A DNA stretch of 64,000 bases from Sorangium cellulosum So ce56 (GCF_000067165.1 NC_010162.1:4422501-4486500); one strand, 5' to 3'. Counted from the first letter of the stretch, positions 37,249 through 45,818 are shown. The notes: generated by a model from the letters alone, not told the origin. Translations and numbers: made by a program.

Positions 37249-39351
37249 TTGTCGACGCCGAAGTTAGCCTTCATGTTCTCCGGTCAGGGCTCGCATTACT
37301 TTCGAATGGGCGAGGGGCTCTACGCCCGGCACCCGACGTTCCGTCGCTGGATGGACCGCCTGGACGTCCTGGTGCGCGATCTCGCGGGGAGCTCGGTCGT
37401 CGAGGCGCTCTACCAGGAGGGCCGCGGCAAGGGGGACGTGTTCGATCGGACGCTGCTCACGCACCCGGCGCTCCTCATGATGGAGTACGCGCTCGCGGAG
37501 TCGCTGATCGAGGCCGGCGTCGTGCCGGACGTCGTGATCGGCGCCAGCCTGGGGACCGTCGCCGCCGCCTGCGTGGCCGGCTGCCTCGACGTCGAGGCAG
37601 CCCTGGAGATGACGATCCGGCACGCGCGGTCCCTGGAGGCCTGCTGCGAGCGAGGGGCCATGATCGCGGTGCTCGGGCCGACGAGCCTGTACGACGACGC
37701 CGGCTTGAGCCGTCACGGCGAGCTGGCGGCGGTCAATTTCGACGCGCATTTCGTCGTGGCCGCCACGATGCAGGGAGCAGCGGAGATCGAGAAGATCCTG
37801 CGCGTGAAGGACATCGTCTTCCAGCGTTTGGCGGTCTCGTTCGCCTTCCACTCGCGGTGGCTCGACGCCGCGGAGGCGCTCTTCAAGGAGCGATCGAGAT
37901 CGATGCGCGCCCGTCCGGCGCGCCTGCCGCTGGTCTGCTGCGCGCGCACGAGGGCGATCGACACGTTCACGGCCGACCATGCGTGGTCCGTGGCCCGTGA
38001 GCCGATCCGCTTCTTCGAGACGATGAAGCGCCTCGAGGAGAGCGGACCCTATCGCTACGTGGACGTTGGTCCGTCGGGCACGCTGGCGACGTTCATGAAG
38101 TACATCCTCTCGAAGGGGGGCTCCCGATCCACGCATCACACGGTGCTGTCCCCGTTCGGCCGCGATTTCGAGCGTTTCACCGCTGCCGCCACCGAGCTCG
38201 GCGCGCGCCCCCCGCGTCCCGGCACGGACGAGCGCGCCGAGGCGCCGTCGCCTTCGGGCGCCGCCGCGGACGCGCGTGCCGCCGGGCCGTCGCCTCGGGG
38301 CTTCGAGGCGGCCTCGCGCCCTGCGGCGCCTGCGGGTGCGAGCTCGAGCGATCGCGCCGTGGGTTCTGAGCCATCCGGCGCGCCGGCGCGCGCCCCGAGC
38401 GACGGGCCGCGGCCGCTCCGCGCGGAGGCGAGCGGCGCGGCCGCCACGAACGGCGTGCACGCTGGCCCGCGGGCGACGGTCGCCTTCATGTTCCCTGGGC
38501 AAGGGTCGCAGAAGCGCGGAATGGGCGCGGGGCTCTTCGACTCGGTGCCCGAGTACGCGGCGGTCGAGCGGGAGGTCGACGCGTTGCTCGGCTACTCCAT
38601 GCGCGCGCTCTGCCACGAGGATCCCGACGGGCGCCTGAAGGAGACACAGTACACGCAGCCCGCGCTCTACGTCGTGAACGCGCTCCACTACTACGACGCG
38701 ATCGCGCGAGGGCAGCGGCCGGACTACGTGGCCGGCCACAGCCTCGGCGAGTACAACGCCCTGCTCGCGGCGGGCGCCTTCGACCTCTTGACCGGGCTGC
38801 GCCTCGTGAAGAAGCGCGGCGAGCTGATGGCGGCGTCCGTGAGCGGAGGCATGGCCGCCGTGATCGGGATGGACGAAGGTCGCATCAAGCAGGTCCTCAC
38901 GGAGAACGGGCTGGGTACGATCGACGTCGCGAACTTCAACTCTCCCTCGCAGATCGTCATCTCTGGCCCAGTCGCCGACATCGCCCGAGGCCACACGGTG
39001 TTCGAGGACGCTGGCGCGCGCACGTACGTGATATTGCCGGTCAGCGCCGCATTTCACTCGCGCTACGTCGAGGAGACGGGGCGCGCCTTCGCCGACTTCA
39101 TCGCTCCGATGAGGTTCGAGGCACTCCGGATCCCGGTCATCAGCAATGTCTCCGCGAGGCCCTACGAGGCGAAGGACCCATCAGCGACCATCAAGTCGCT
39201 GCTCGTCCAGCAGATCACCCGTCCCGTGCAGTGGGTGCAGAGCGTGAGCTTCCTGATGGCGCAGGGGGTGAAAGAGTTCAGGGAGATTGGCCCGGGGAAC
39301 GTGCTGACGCGCCTCGTCCAGCAGATCGAGCGGCAGCCATCGGGGGCGTGA
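37249..39351 (+). CDS. tandem trans-acting acyl hydrolase / malonyl-CoA:ACP acyltransferase
   Basis: 700 aa from a TTG start. Two acyltransferase folds are joined by a long Ala/Pro/Ser-rich linker (about 305-420). First domain: FMFSGQGSHYFRMG, Ser 100 in GASLG, His in FHSRW. Where malonyl-specific ATs have Arg (KKRGELM in domain two), it aligns to Ala (RHARSLE). This fits the acyl-hydrolase type that proofreads stalled ACPs in trans-AT systems. Second domain: FMFPGQGSQKRGMG, Ser 498 in GHSLGEYNAL, the Arg retained, FHSRY; this should load malonyl units on every AT-less module of the three PKS proteins. It lies 13 nt after the exporter gene, in the same unit. No trans-ER domain is fused, unlike many relatives. 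Function by family is secure; the hydrolase assignment of domain one is inferred. Confidence 0.92.
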   Translation: MSTPKLAFMFSGQGSHYFRMGEGLYARHPTFRRWMDRLDVLVRDLAGSSVVEALYQEGRGKGDVFDRTLLTHPALLMMEYALAESLIEAGVVPDVVIGASLGTVAAACVAGCLDVEAALEMTIRHARSLEACCERGAMIAVLGPTSLYDDAGLSRHGELAAVNFDAHFVVAATMQGAAEIEKILRVKDIVFQRLAVSFAFHSRWLDAAEALFKERSRSMRARPARLPLVCCARTRAIDTFTADHAWSVAREPIRFFETMKRLEESGPYRYVDVGPSGTLATFMKYILSKGGSRSTHHTVLSPFGRDFERFTAAATELGARPPRPGTDERAEAPSPSGAAADARAAGPSPRGFEAASRPAAPAGASSSDRAVGSEPSGAPARAPSDGPRPLRAEASGAAATNGVHAGPRATVAFMFPGQGSQKRGMGAGLFDSVPEYAAVEREVDALLGYSMRALCHEDPDGRLKETQYTQPALYVVNALHYYDAIARGQRPDYVAGHSLGEYNALLAAGAFDLLTGLRLVKKRGELMAASVSGGMAAVIGMDEGRIKQVLTENGLGTIDVANFNSPSQIVISGPVADIARGHTVFEDAGARTYVILPVSAAFHSRYVEETGRAFADFIAPMRFEALRIPVISNVSARPYEAKDPSATIKSLLVQQITRPVQWVQSVSFLMAQGVKEFREIGPGNVLTRLVQQIERQPSGA

Positions 39352-39387
39352 GCGGGCGGCGACGATCCGGAGACGCCCTGCCCGTTC

Positions 39388-39527
39388 CACCTGGCCGACG
39401 GGAGGACCGTCGCCAGAGGCATCTACCACTGCAAGCTGGAGTTCGGAGAGGATGGATACGTCGAAGTCGCGGACTCCATCACGGTTCATCGCTGCTTCGG
39501 GAACCGCTTCGGCAAGCTCGACAAGGC
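39388..39527 (+). repeat. orphan 140-bp fragment of RHS coding sequence
   Basis: Matches 41319-41458 inside the intact RHS frame at a constant offset of 1931 nt with three differences by eye. It starts 36 nt after the tandem AT stop codon. Translated in the matching frame it gives HLADGRTVARGIYHCKLEFG. It is not joined in frame to the next gene. Best read as a recombination scar at the right edge of the PKS cluster. Confidence 0.9.
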
Positions 39528-40391
39528 TTCTCGCACTGGGACCGGTGGCTCCTGCGGCTCGCGCTGGCGGAGCCGCGCGGTCTCGATGCGATCGCGTGTG
39601 AGCTCCGTGCGCGCGCGGCGAGTCGACGCGTCAGCGGTGAGGCCGCCGAGGCGTTGCTCGCGCAGGTGGTCGACCTGCGTGGCCGGCTCGCGCGCCTCGC
39701 GCGAACTCCGGAAGAGGTCCTCGATGCGGCAGAGCGAGCGAGCGGGTGGCTGCTGAAGAAAGCCTGGAAGCGGGTCTGGCATGACGGTCCGAACCGCCGC
39801 ACGGACGCGATGCGCAACACGCCTCGCCGGCGGCTCGAGGCACACGCGCTCCGGGGGAACTGGCCGCGCTTCCCGGTGTCGCCCGCGCGCTTCGAGCCCG
39901 AGCTCCGCCGCGTCGTCGGTGACCACGCGTACTACGATCAGCGCGCCACGGATCTGGTCGCGCACCTCCTCGAGAGCCATGTCGACCTCCTCGCAGCGAT
40001 GGCAGCCTCGGATCTGGAGCGGCTGGCGCTATATCGGGCGGCGATGACCGTGATCATTGAGATGATGGACCGGGTCGACGACTCCCTCGCCGACATGAGC
40101 GAGGTGTTCGCGGCGAGCGAGCGCACGTACCTTGCGCTCGCCCGCGACCATGCCGGGCTCGACGGGATCGTGCGCGACCTCCTCGAGCTCGCCGTGTGGG
40201 AGGATTACGGGTTGCTCCGTAGCGTCGGCGACTTCCTGGGGGCGCTCCAGGAGGAGCACGCGAACCTCGCCGTCCGCGAGCTCTCCGGGATCATCGCGGA
40301 CCTCCGGCGAGAGCGCCTCGATGACCAGCTCGCCCGTGCCCTACGCCAGAAAAGCGAGCACCATCGTCACGTTGGCGATCACCGGCGCTAG
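39528..40391 (+). CDS. hypothetical helical protein, probably 5'-truncated
   Basis: An open frame of 287 codons begins just where the RHS fragment ends and stops at 40391. Its translation has natural composition (HWDRWLLRLALAEPRG..., then HAYYDQRATDLVAHLLESH), rich in helices with many Leu/Glu/Arg heptad-like stretches; no membrane segment or catalytic motif was recognised. No convincing start codon or ribosome binding site is seen near the left end. The first in-frame ATG is at 39810, which would discard sequence that still looks coding. The simplest reading is a gene whose 5' end was replaced by the RHS fragment. It could still be expressed from 39810 as about 193 residues. Family not recognised. 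Confidence 0.5.
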   Translation, partial: FSHWDRWLLRLALAEPRGLDAIACELRARAASRRVSGEAAEALLAQVVDLRGRLARLARTPEEVLDAAERASGWLLKKAWKRVWHDGPNRRTDAMRNTPRRRLEAHALRGNWPRFPVSPARFEPELRRVVGDHAYYDQRATDLVAHLLESHVDLLAAMAASDLERLALYRAAMTVIIEMMDRVDDSLADMSEVFAASERTYLALARDHAGLDGIVRDLLELAVWEDYGLLRSVGDFLGALQEEHANLAVRELSGIIADLRRERLDDQLARALRQKSEHHRHVGDHRR

Positions 40392-40416
40392 AGGTTCGAG
40401 TCCCTGTCGACCCACT
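40391..40416 (+). other. tRNA 3'-end-like fragment
   Basis: Contains GGTTCGAGTCC, the consensus T-loop/B-box of tRNAs, followed by CTGTCGACCCACT, which resembles an acceptor end. No matching 5' acceptor strand, D-arm or anticodon arm lies upstream, and the T-stem pairs poorly, so this is not a functional tRNA. It could be an attachment-site remnant at this rearranged junction, or chance. Confidence 0.3.
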
Positions 40417-40436
40417 GAATGATTCCGAGAGGTTAG

Positions 40437-42095
40437 ATGCGAAACCTCCGGAGGAATCGAGGGCGAGGTGGGCAGCGGCGCTGCCCACCCGGGCGTCTGG
40501 CGGACGGCGCCCTTGACGGCTGCCCGAACCACCATGGCGGCAAGAAATCGGGAATGGCTGCGAAGGGCGACCCGGTCGACGTGGTGACGGGCCGGGTGTT
40601 CACGATTCCCGCCGTCGACCTCGAGCTTCCGGGACCGCTGCCGCTCTCGATCGTGCGGTCCTACACCACCGCGGCGTTCGAGCGCGACGTCGGGCTGGGG
40701 TTCGGGTGGAGCCACTCGCTGGCGTGGGAGATCGAGGTGCGGCAGCGCATCCTCCGCGTCTGGACCGACGATGGGCCGGTGGATCTCGACACGATGCCCG
40801 TGGGCGCCGGCGTGGCGGGCCCCCACGGATGGGTCCTCGCGCGGGAGGAGCGCGGCTTCGTCCTCGATTCCGGCGACGGCCACTGGTACGTGTTCGCCGA
40901 AGCGGCCGGGAAGCGGTTCCGACTCACCGCGATCAAGGACCGATACAACAACGAGATCAGGCTCTCGTACCGCGAGGGCGTGCTCACCGAGATCACCGAC
41001 AGCGTCGGCCGGATCGTCCGGGTCCGGCGGGCGCCCGACGGGCGCATCGGCGCGTTCGAGATCAAGAACGCGCGGGAGCGCGGTGTCTGGGTGCCCTTCG
41101 CGCAGTACAGCTACGACGCCGCCGGAGATCTCACGTCCGCGACCGACGCCGACGGATACACGACGCGCTACACGTACCAGGAACACCTCCTCACCTCCCA
41201 TACGAGCCCTACAGGGCTCACGTTCTCATTCCGCTACGACGATCGGCGCCGCTGCGTCGAGACATGGGGCGCTTACGGCGATGGGCGTGACCGCAGCCTG
41301 GCGGAGGACGTACCGACGCACCTGGCCGACGGGAGGACCGTCGCCAGAGGCATCTACCACTGCAAGCTGGAGTTCGGAGAGGGCGGATACGTCGAAGTCG
41401 CGGACTCCATCACGGTTCATCGCTACTTCGGGAACCGCTTCGGCAAGCTCGACAAGGCCGTGAGCGCCGGGGCCGTGTTCAGCCGGACGTACGACGAGCA
41501 CGGGGACGCGCTCGGGGGCAAGACACAGCTGGCCTATGACTACTGGGGCCGGTGCCGCTCGATCCGGGATACGAGCGGTGCGGTGCTGTCGTACACCTAT
41601 GACAACCGCGGCAACCTCACCGGGGTCCTCCGGCCCGACGGCGGGACGACCCGCTACGAATACGACGGGATCGGGGACTGCACCGCGGTCCTCCAGCCGA
41701 ACCAGCAGGTGACCCGGTTCGTGCGAGGCGGCTTCCACAAGCTCTGCGAGGTGCACAAGCCGAATGGAGAGAGCACACGGTTCCGGTACAACCGTGAGGG
41801 GCGCCTCGTCGAGATCAAGAACGCGCTCGGGGAGCGCCACAGGATCGAGCTCGACGCCGCGGGGATGGTGACCAGCGAGCGTGGGTTCGACGGGCGCGTG
41901 TCTCGAACCAAGTACGATTACAATGGCCGGCTCATCTCCTTCCAGAACGCCACGGGCGAGAGGACGGAGTACACGTACGACCTCGCCGGGCAGCTCGTCG
42001 CGCGCACCTTCGATGACGGCAGTGTCGAGAGGTTCACGTACGACGACCGCGGCGACGTGATCGCCGCCGAGAGCCCCGCCGGTTCGTTCACGTAG
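40437..42095 (+). CDS. RHS/YD-repeat protein, ends at an in-frame TAG
   Basis: Starts at ATG with GAGAGG just upstream (short spacing). After about 40 residues it enters the RHS opening signature KGDPVDVVTGRVFT, then many YD-type repeats (for example YSYDAAGDLTSATDADGY and YTYDNRGNLTGVLRPDGG) that in this family build a beta-cocoon around a C-terminal toxin. It stops at TAG 42093-42095 after SPAGSFT. The same frame then continues at once with the conserved RHS end (GQYWDDEIGL...RYYDP) and the toxin tip. Much of the usual core between YD repeats and GQYxDxExGL is absent, and no PAAR domain is seen, so the gene appears internally deleted as well as interrupted. Segment 41319-41458 is the source-like copy of the orphan repeat. 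It is either a pseudogene or depends on readthrough. Confidence 0.85.
   Translation: MRNLRRNRGRGGQRRCPPGRLADGALDGCPNHHGGKKSGMAAKGDPVDVVTGRVFTIPAVDLELPGPLPLSIVRSYTTAAFERDVGLGFGWSHSLAWEIEVRQRILRVWTDDGPVDLDTMPVGAGVAGPHGWVLAREERGFVLDSGDGHWYVFAEAAGKRFRLTAIKDRYNNEIRLSYREGVLTEITDSVGRIVRVRRAPDGRIGAFEIKNARERGVWVPFAQYSYDAAGDLTSATDADGYTTRYTYQEHLLTSHTSPTGLTFSFRYDDRRRCVETWGAYGDGRDRSLAEDVPTHLADGRTVARGIYHCKLEFGEGGYVEVADSITVHRYFGNRFGKLDKAVSAGAVFSRTYDEHGDALGGKTQLAYDYWGRCRSIRDTSGAVLSYTYDNRGNLTGVLRPDGGTTRYEYDGIGDCTAVLQPNQQVTRFVRGGFHKLCEVHKPNGESTRFRYNREGRLVEIKNALGERHRIELDAAGMVTSERGFDGRVSRTKYDYNGRLISFQNATGERTEYTYDLAGQLVARTFDDGSVERFTYDDRGDVIAAESPAGSFT
41319..41458 (+). repeat. RHS internal segment duplicated at 39388-39527
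   Basis: The in-frame partner of the orphan fragment near the AT gene (137 of 140 positions agree by eye). Here it is part of an uninterrupted YD-repeat frame, so this is the parental context. Confidence 0.9.
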
Positions 42096-42278
42096 GAGCG
42101 CAACGCCCGCGGGCAGTACTGGGACGACGAGATCGGCCTCTGCTACAACCGCAACCGCTATTACGATCCCGAGGCGGGGCGCTATATCAGCGCGGATCCG
42201 AACGGGATCCTCGGCGGTCTCAATGGATTCGCCTACGCGGAGAACCAGCCGACGCGGCTCGTCGATCCGGACGGGCTC

Positions 42279-42815
42279 ATGGCCAAGGCCTCGAGCGAGA
42301 TCGAGACCGCCGGTGGCAAGAGGCACCGCGGATCGAGCGCGTTCGGGGGGCCGCTCGACCCCGCGCTCCAGACCGCGGTCGACAATGCCCACAAGAAGTT
42401 CGACGAGGGCCAGGTGGCGGGGCCGAAGCCGTCGAGCGCCGGGCAGTGCGCCGAGATCGAGGCGCTGAACAACCTGGCGAAAGACATCCGGCAGGACCGC
42501 CAGAAGAACGGTAAGACATTGAAAGATCCTGCGGCCGAAGACACCGAGATCAGGAAGGAGATGCAAAAACAGGTGAAGGAGGGCAAGATGACGACCAGGA
42601 CGGACAAGGACGGTCTGCTCATGGATCCGTGCAAGTTCTGCGCGCAGGTCATGCGTGAGCTCGGCCTTCACCCGGCGAACAACGGGGGCACTGGCAAGAA
42701 GAACGGTGTCATCGGCTCGGACTGCAAGGCGTGGAACGGCAATGTCTGGCACAAGGGACGCTCCATGCCGTTCAGGACCGCTCCCTCGAGCACGCCGCCC
42801 TTCGCAGGCACATGA
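42279..42815 (+). CDS. RHS C-terminal tip with deaminase-type toxin signature
   Basis: 178 aa from ATG 42279, in the same frame as the RHS gene 184 nt after its TAG. The open codons between them encode the RHS terminal signature (GQYWDDEIGL, RYYDPEAGRYISADPNG, NGFAYAENQPTRLVDPDGL), after which a variable toxin is always found. The tip has CAE (Cys codon 42447) in GQCAEIEALNNL and PCKFC (codons 42627-42641), the two zinc-binding signatures of the cytidine-deaminase fold; polymorphic toxins use such domains (YwqJ-like and related) to deaminate nucleic acids or nucleotides. Its stop overlaps the next start (ATGA). No small immunity gene is visible. Whether the tip is made alone, by readthrough, or not at all is unknown. 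Confidence 0.75.
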   Translation: MAKASSEIETAGGKRHRGSSAFGGPLDPALQTAVDNAHKKFDEGQVAGPKPSSAGQCAEIEALNNLAKDIRQDRQKNGKTLKDPAAEDTEIRKEMQKQVKEGKMTTRTDKDGLLMDPCKFCAQVMRELGLHPANNGGTGKKNGVIGSDCKAWNGNVWHKGRSMPFRTAPSSTPPFAGT

Positions 42816-45580
42816 TCCCTCCTTCGCGAGCACCGGACGCGCCGGCCGCGGGCCCGGCGGTGGCGGAGCGCGGCGTCCTGGCCTTCTGGCGCGAGGTCGA
42901 GCGCTGCCGCGGCGCCCCCCTCGGCGGGGAGGCGCGCGCTGGGGCCGTGGCGGGCCTCGAAGGGTGGCTGGAGCATGGCGGCGCGCGTGTGGCGCTGCTC
43001 GGGCCGAGCGGGCGCGGCAAGTCGATGCTGCTCGGCGCGTGGGCGCTGGAGCTGGCCCGCGCGGGCCGGCACGAGATCGCGTTCGTCCCCGTGAGCCGCC
43101 GGTTCGGTACGGCGCTGGAGTCCACGGCGCTGAACCTCCTCTATGCTCGCGTGGCTCTGTTCCTCAGGACGCCGCGGCGCATCGGCGAACGGGCGCACGG
43201 AGTCGAGGAGATGCGGCGCGTCCTCGCGACCATGCTCGAGGAGGGCCGCCCGCCCGGAAGCAGGCCGCTCGTCGTCATTCTCGACGGGTTCGACGAGGGC
43301 GTCGCCTGGACCCTCGATGCAGCGCAGCGATTCCTGCGAGACCTCGGCCCCGGCGTGCGCGCCGTGCTGTCGGCGCGCTCGATCGAGGCGCTGGGAGGGC
43401 TCCGGGAGGAAACCGAGGTGATCGCGCTGGCACCGATCGCAGTCGACGAGGTCGCGGAGGCGATCGGGGGGAGGCTCGGCGAGCTGCCGGCCAGCGTGAA
43501 GGACGACGTCGCACGGGTGAGCGGCGGGGAGCCGCTCCTCGTGGAGGCGCTCGTGGAGGCCTTCGCGAAGGATCCCGCGGCTGTGGCGCCGCCGCTCGCG
43601 AGCGCTCACGCCGGGGCTCCGGGGGTCCTTGAGCTCTGCGCCGGCGGCGCGATCTGCCCCGTATTGCCATGGCTTGCAGGCGCGCTCGGCCCGATCGACG
43701 GTGAGGAGCTTTTCTCGATCTCGACGGTGAGCGTCGGCGCCTGGAACGAGCTGAGCGGACCGCTGGTCGCCGCCGGAGAGTCGGGCCTCGCGCTCCGTCA
43801 CCCGGCCTGGGCGGAGGCCATCGAAGGGCGGCTCGCGCCGCACGAGCGCGCGGCGGTCGATCACCAGTTCGCCGACCACGGGAAGCGCGCGTTCACGTCG
43901 GGCACGGTCTCTGACTACGTATGCCGGAACTGGCGCGCTCACCTGGAGCGGGTCGGCGCGAGCCTCGCAGAGCGGCTCGACCTGGTCTCGAGGGCGTGGC
44001 TCGACGTGTGGAGGACACGCCCGGACGGCTCGTCCGGGTTCATCGCCGACGTGGACGCGACGGCGGCGTGCGCGGCGAGCCTTCTGGTCGATGCCGCGGC
44101 CGGAGGCGATGTCGTGGCGGTGCTGGCCGCGCGGGTCCGCTGCCTGCTCGTGACGAGCTCGGTGCGGACGATCCTTGGCTTCGAGGAGACGCGGCGTGTG
44201 CTGGCTGCGCAGGCCGCGCAGGACGAGGAGGAAGAGGAAGGGGCCGAGGGAGGCGAGGGCTCCGCCGGACCCCACATCGAGATGCCGCGCGTCGGCGAGG
44301 ACGTCCTCGAGGCCGGGCGGCCGATCGCCGATGCCGCCGAGCGCGCCGGTGCCCTGATCCGGCTGGCGAACGAGCTGCCCGACGCCGAGCGCGCCGTCGT
44401 GCTCGGCTGGGCGCTCGAGGCCGCCAGCGAGGAGCACGCCGAGGGGGGCGCGCTCGCCGCCTTGGCGCACGCGCTCGACGGGCAGGCGCGCGTGACGGCC
44501 GCGCGCGAGGCGGCGGTGCGGCTTGGTCGCGAGCCGACCGAGGAGAGCCGGCTCGCGCGCGTGTCCCTGGCGGCGCTGCTGCCCGACGCCGAGGCGCTCG
44601 ACCTCGGTCGCGAGGCGTTCGCCGAGGTCCCGGCCGACGCGAGGAGCGACGAGCTGCCGCGGCTCTCGGAGGCCGCCGCGCGATGGTCTCCCGCGGCGGT
44701 GCGCGGGCTCTGGGCATGGTCCGAGGCGCTGCCCCCCTCGGAGCGGCACATGGTCCTCGCGCGCCTCGCTTCGGGCCTGCCCGCGGAGGAGCGGGAGGCG
44801 GGGGCGTCGGAGGCGCTGGGGCTCGCGCTGTCGCTGCTCGCGGGCGACGCGCTTCCGCCGGACGCGTGCTGGAGCATCTGCGCGCTCGCGCCGCACGCAC
44901 CTGCCGGCGCCGCGTCCGCGCTGGTCCAGGCGTGCGCGGCTGCGGCCGGCCTCCACCTCCCGGTGGTGAAGGCCGTCGCCGCGCGCCTCTGCGATCTGGG
45001 GCGCGTGGAGGAGGCGCTCGCGCTGGTGGACACGCTGCCCCAGCCGTCGGACCGGATCGAGGCGCGATTCGCGCTGCTCGCGCACCTGCCCGCCGCGGTC
45101 CGCGAGGCAGCCTGGGCCCAGGTGTCGGGCGATCTGCGGGCGAGCGACGGCGCGCGCCTGCTCTTCGAGCGGAACGCCGCTGCGTGGACCCGGGCTCTCG
45201 GGGCCGATGCGGTCCTCGACCTGTCACGCGAAATCGGCGCCAACTGGCCAGCCCTGGTCGCGATCGCCGGGGCCTCGCCGGACCACGCGCCGGCGATTGC
45301 GCGCGATCTGGTCGAGCGCGCTCTGGAGCAGCCGAGCGACGAGGACGAGGCGCTCTTCGCGCTGATCCCGCTGGCCGCGTCGATGACCGAGCCGCACGCG
45401 CGCCGCGTCTGCCAGAGACTCCTGAACGAGCTCGGCTGGAAGCCGCGGCCCGATCTCCTCGACGACTGGACGAAGGACGACCTCGGGCACCTGGCGCCGT
45501 TGTTCGCCCGCGTCGCTGGGCCGCAGGGCGTCGTCGCGGTGGCCCGGGAGATCGTCGACGTTTGCCGGTGGCTGCCCTGA
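42812..45580 (+). CDS. NACHT/STAND-like NTPase with helical repeat C-terminus
   Basis: 922 aa, starting at the ATG of an ATGA overlap with the deaminase tip. The N-terminal NTPase has Walker A GPSGRGKS (64-71) and a NACHT-like Walker B LVVILDGFDEG (Asp 158), followed by VRAVLSARS, which resembles the sensor-1 arginine strand of STAND ATPases. An acidic low-complexity stretch (DEEEEEGAEGGEG) precedes a long Ala/Leu/Glu-rich C-terminal half that looks like tandem helical repeats, as in STAND sensor regions. No signal peptide or membrane helix; cytoplasmic. STAND proteins act as nucleotide-driven switches in defence and cell death. Its position is where an RHS immunity gene normally sits, but its size and fold do not fit a typical immunity protein. 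Target not known. Confidence 0.75.
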   Translation: MIPPSRAPDAPAAGPAVAERGVLAFWREVERCRGAPLGGEARAGAVAGLEGWLEHGGARVALLGPSGRGKSMLLGAWALELARAGRHEIAFVPVSRRFGTALESTALNLLYARVALFLRTPRRIGERAHGVEEMRRVLATMLEEGRPPGSRPLVVILDGFDEGVAWTLDAAQRFLRDLGPGVRAVLSARSIEALGGLREETEVIALAPIAVDEVAEAIGGRLGELPASVKDDVARVSGGEPLLVEALVEAFAKDPAAVAPPLASAHAGAPGVLELCAGGAICPVLPWLAGALGPIDGEELFSISTVSVGAWNELSGPLVAAGESGLALRHPAWAEAIEGRLAPHERAAVDHQFADHGKRAFTSGTVSDYVCRNWRAHLERVGASLAERLDLVSRAWLDVWRTRPDGSSGFIADVDATAACAASLLVDAAAGGDVVAVLAARVRCLLVTSSVRTILGFEETRRVLAAQAAQDEEEEEGAEGGEGSAGPHIEMPRVGEDVLEAGRPIADAAERAGALIRLANELPDAERAVVLGWALEAASEEHAEGGALAALAHALDGQARVTAAREAAVRLGREPTEESRLARVSLAALLPDAEALDLGREAFAEVPADARSDELPRLSEAAARWSPAAVRGLWAWSEALPPSERHMVLARLASGLPAEEREAGASEALGLALSLLAGDALPPDACWSICALAPHAPAGAASALVQACAAAAGLHLPVVKAVAARLCDLGRVEEALALVDTLPQPSDRIEARFALLAHLPAAVREAAWAQVSGDLRASDGARLLFERNAAAWTRALGADAVLDLSREIGANWPALVAIAGASPDHAPAIARDLVERALEQPSDEDEALFALIPLAASMTEPHARRVCQRLLNELGWKPRPDLLDDWTKDDLGHLAPLFARVAGPQGVVAVAREIVDVCRWLP

Positions 45581-45613
45581 GCGTCCGCGGAGCGAACGGT
45601 CGGCGCGACGCCT

Positions 45614-45632
45614 GGAGCTCTCCCGGAGCTCC
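45614..45632 (+). terminator. small hairpin after the NTPase gene
   Basis: GGAGCTC and GAGCTCC form a perfect 7-bp stem with a 5-nt loop, 34 nt after the stop codon. No T-tract follows, so intrinsic termination is uncertain. Confidence 0.35.
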
Positions 45633-45802
45633 CTGATCCTGGTGGTCCACGCAAGATCCCGGGCACCGCGACACACAAGCGGTCGTGACGCGCCGACGGG
45701 GGCGTTGCGCGACACCGCAATCCGTTGCGGGTCATGACAGGGCATTGCGCTTAGCGCCTCGCTGCCTGAGACGTTTCGCCGAGACATGCAGGCATCTCGC
45801 GC

Positions 45803-45818
45803 CGGCACGGCGGTTGCG
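45803..45818 (+). promoter_or_regulatory. candidate sigma-54 (-24/-12) promoter
   Basis: CGGCACGGCGGTTGCG matches TGGCACG-N4-TTGCW at all but the first T and the terminal W, with the required GG-N10-GC spacing. Transcription would start around 45829, inside the inverted repeat and upstream of the gene at 45902. A sigma-54 activator is encoded in this window at 57239. Confidence 0.55.

Noticed and set aside
35859..39351. Insertion sequence or transposase near the PKS boundary
   Set aside because: No transposase-like frame or terminal inverted repeats were found; the only mobile-type trace is the RHS duplication downstream.
39231..39527. Upstream extension of the truncated hypothetical gene through the AT gene end and RHS fragment
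   Set aside because: That stretch reads the AT gene and the RHS fragment out of frame (Arg/Gly-rich), so it is not part of a real protein.
40341..40416. Functional tRNA gene
   Set aside because: Only the T-loop and 3' end resemble a tRNA; no 5' acceptor strand, D-arm or anticodon arm pairs upstream, and the T-stem is mismatched.
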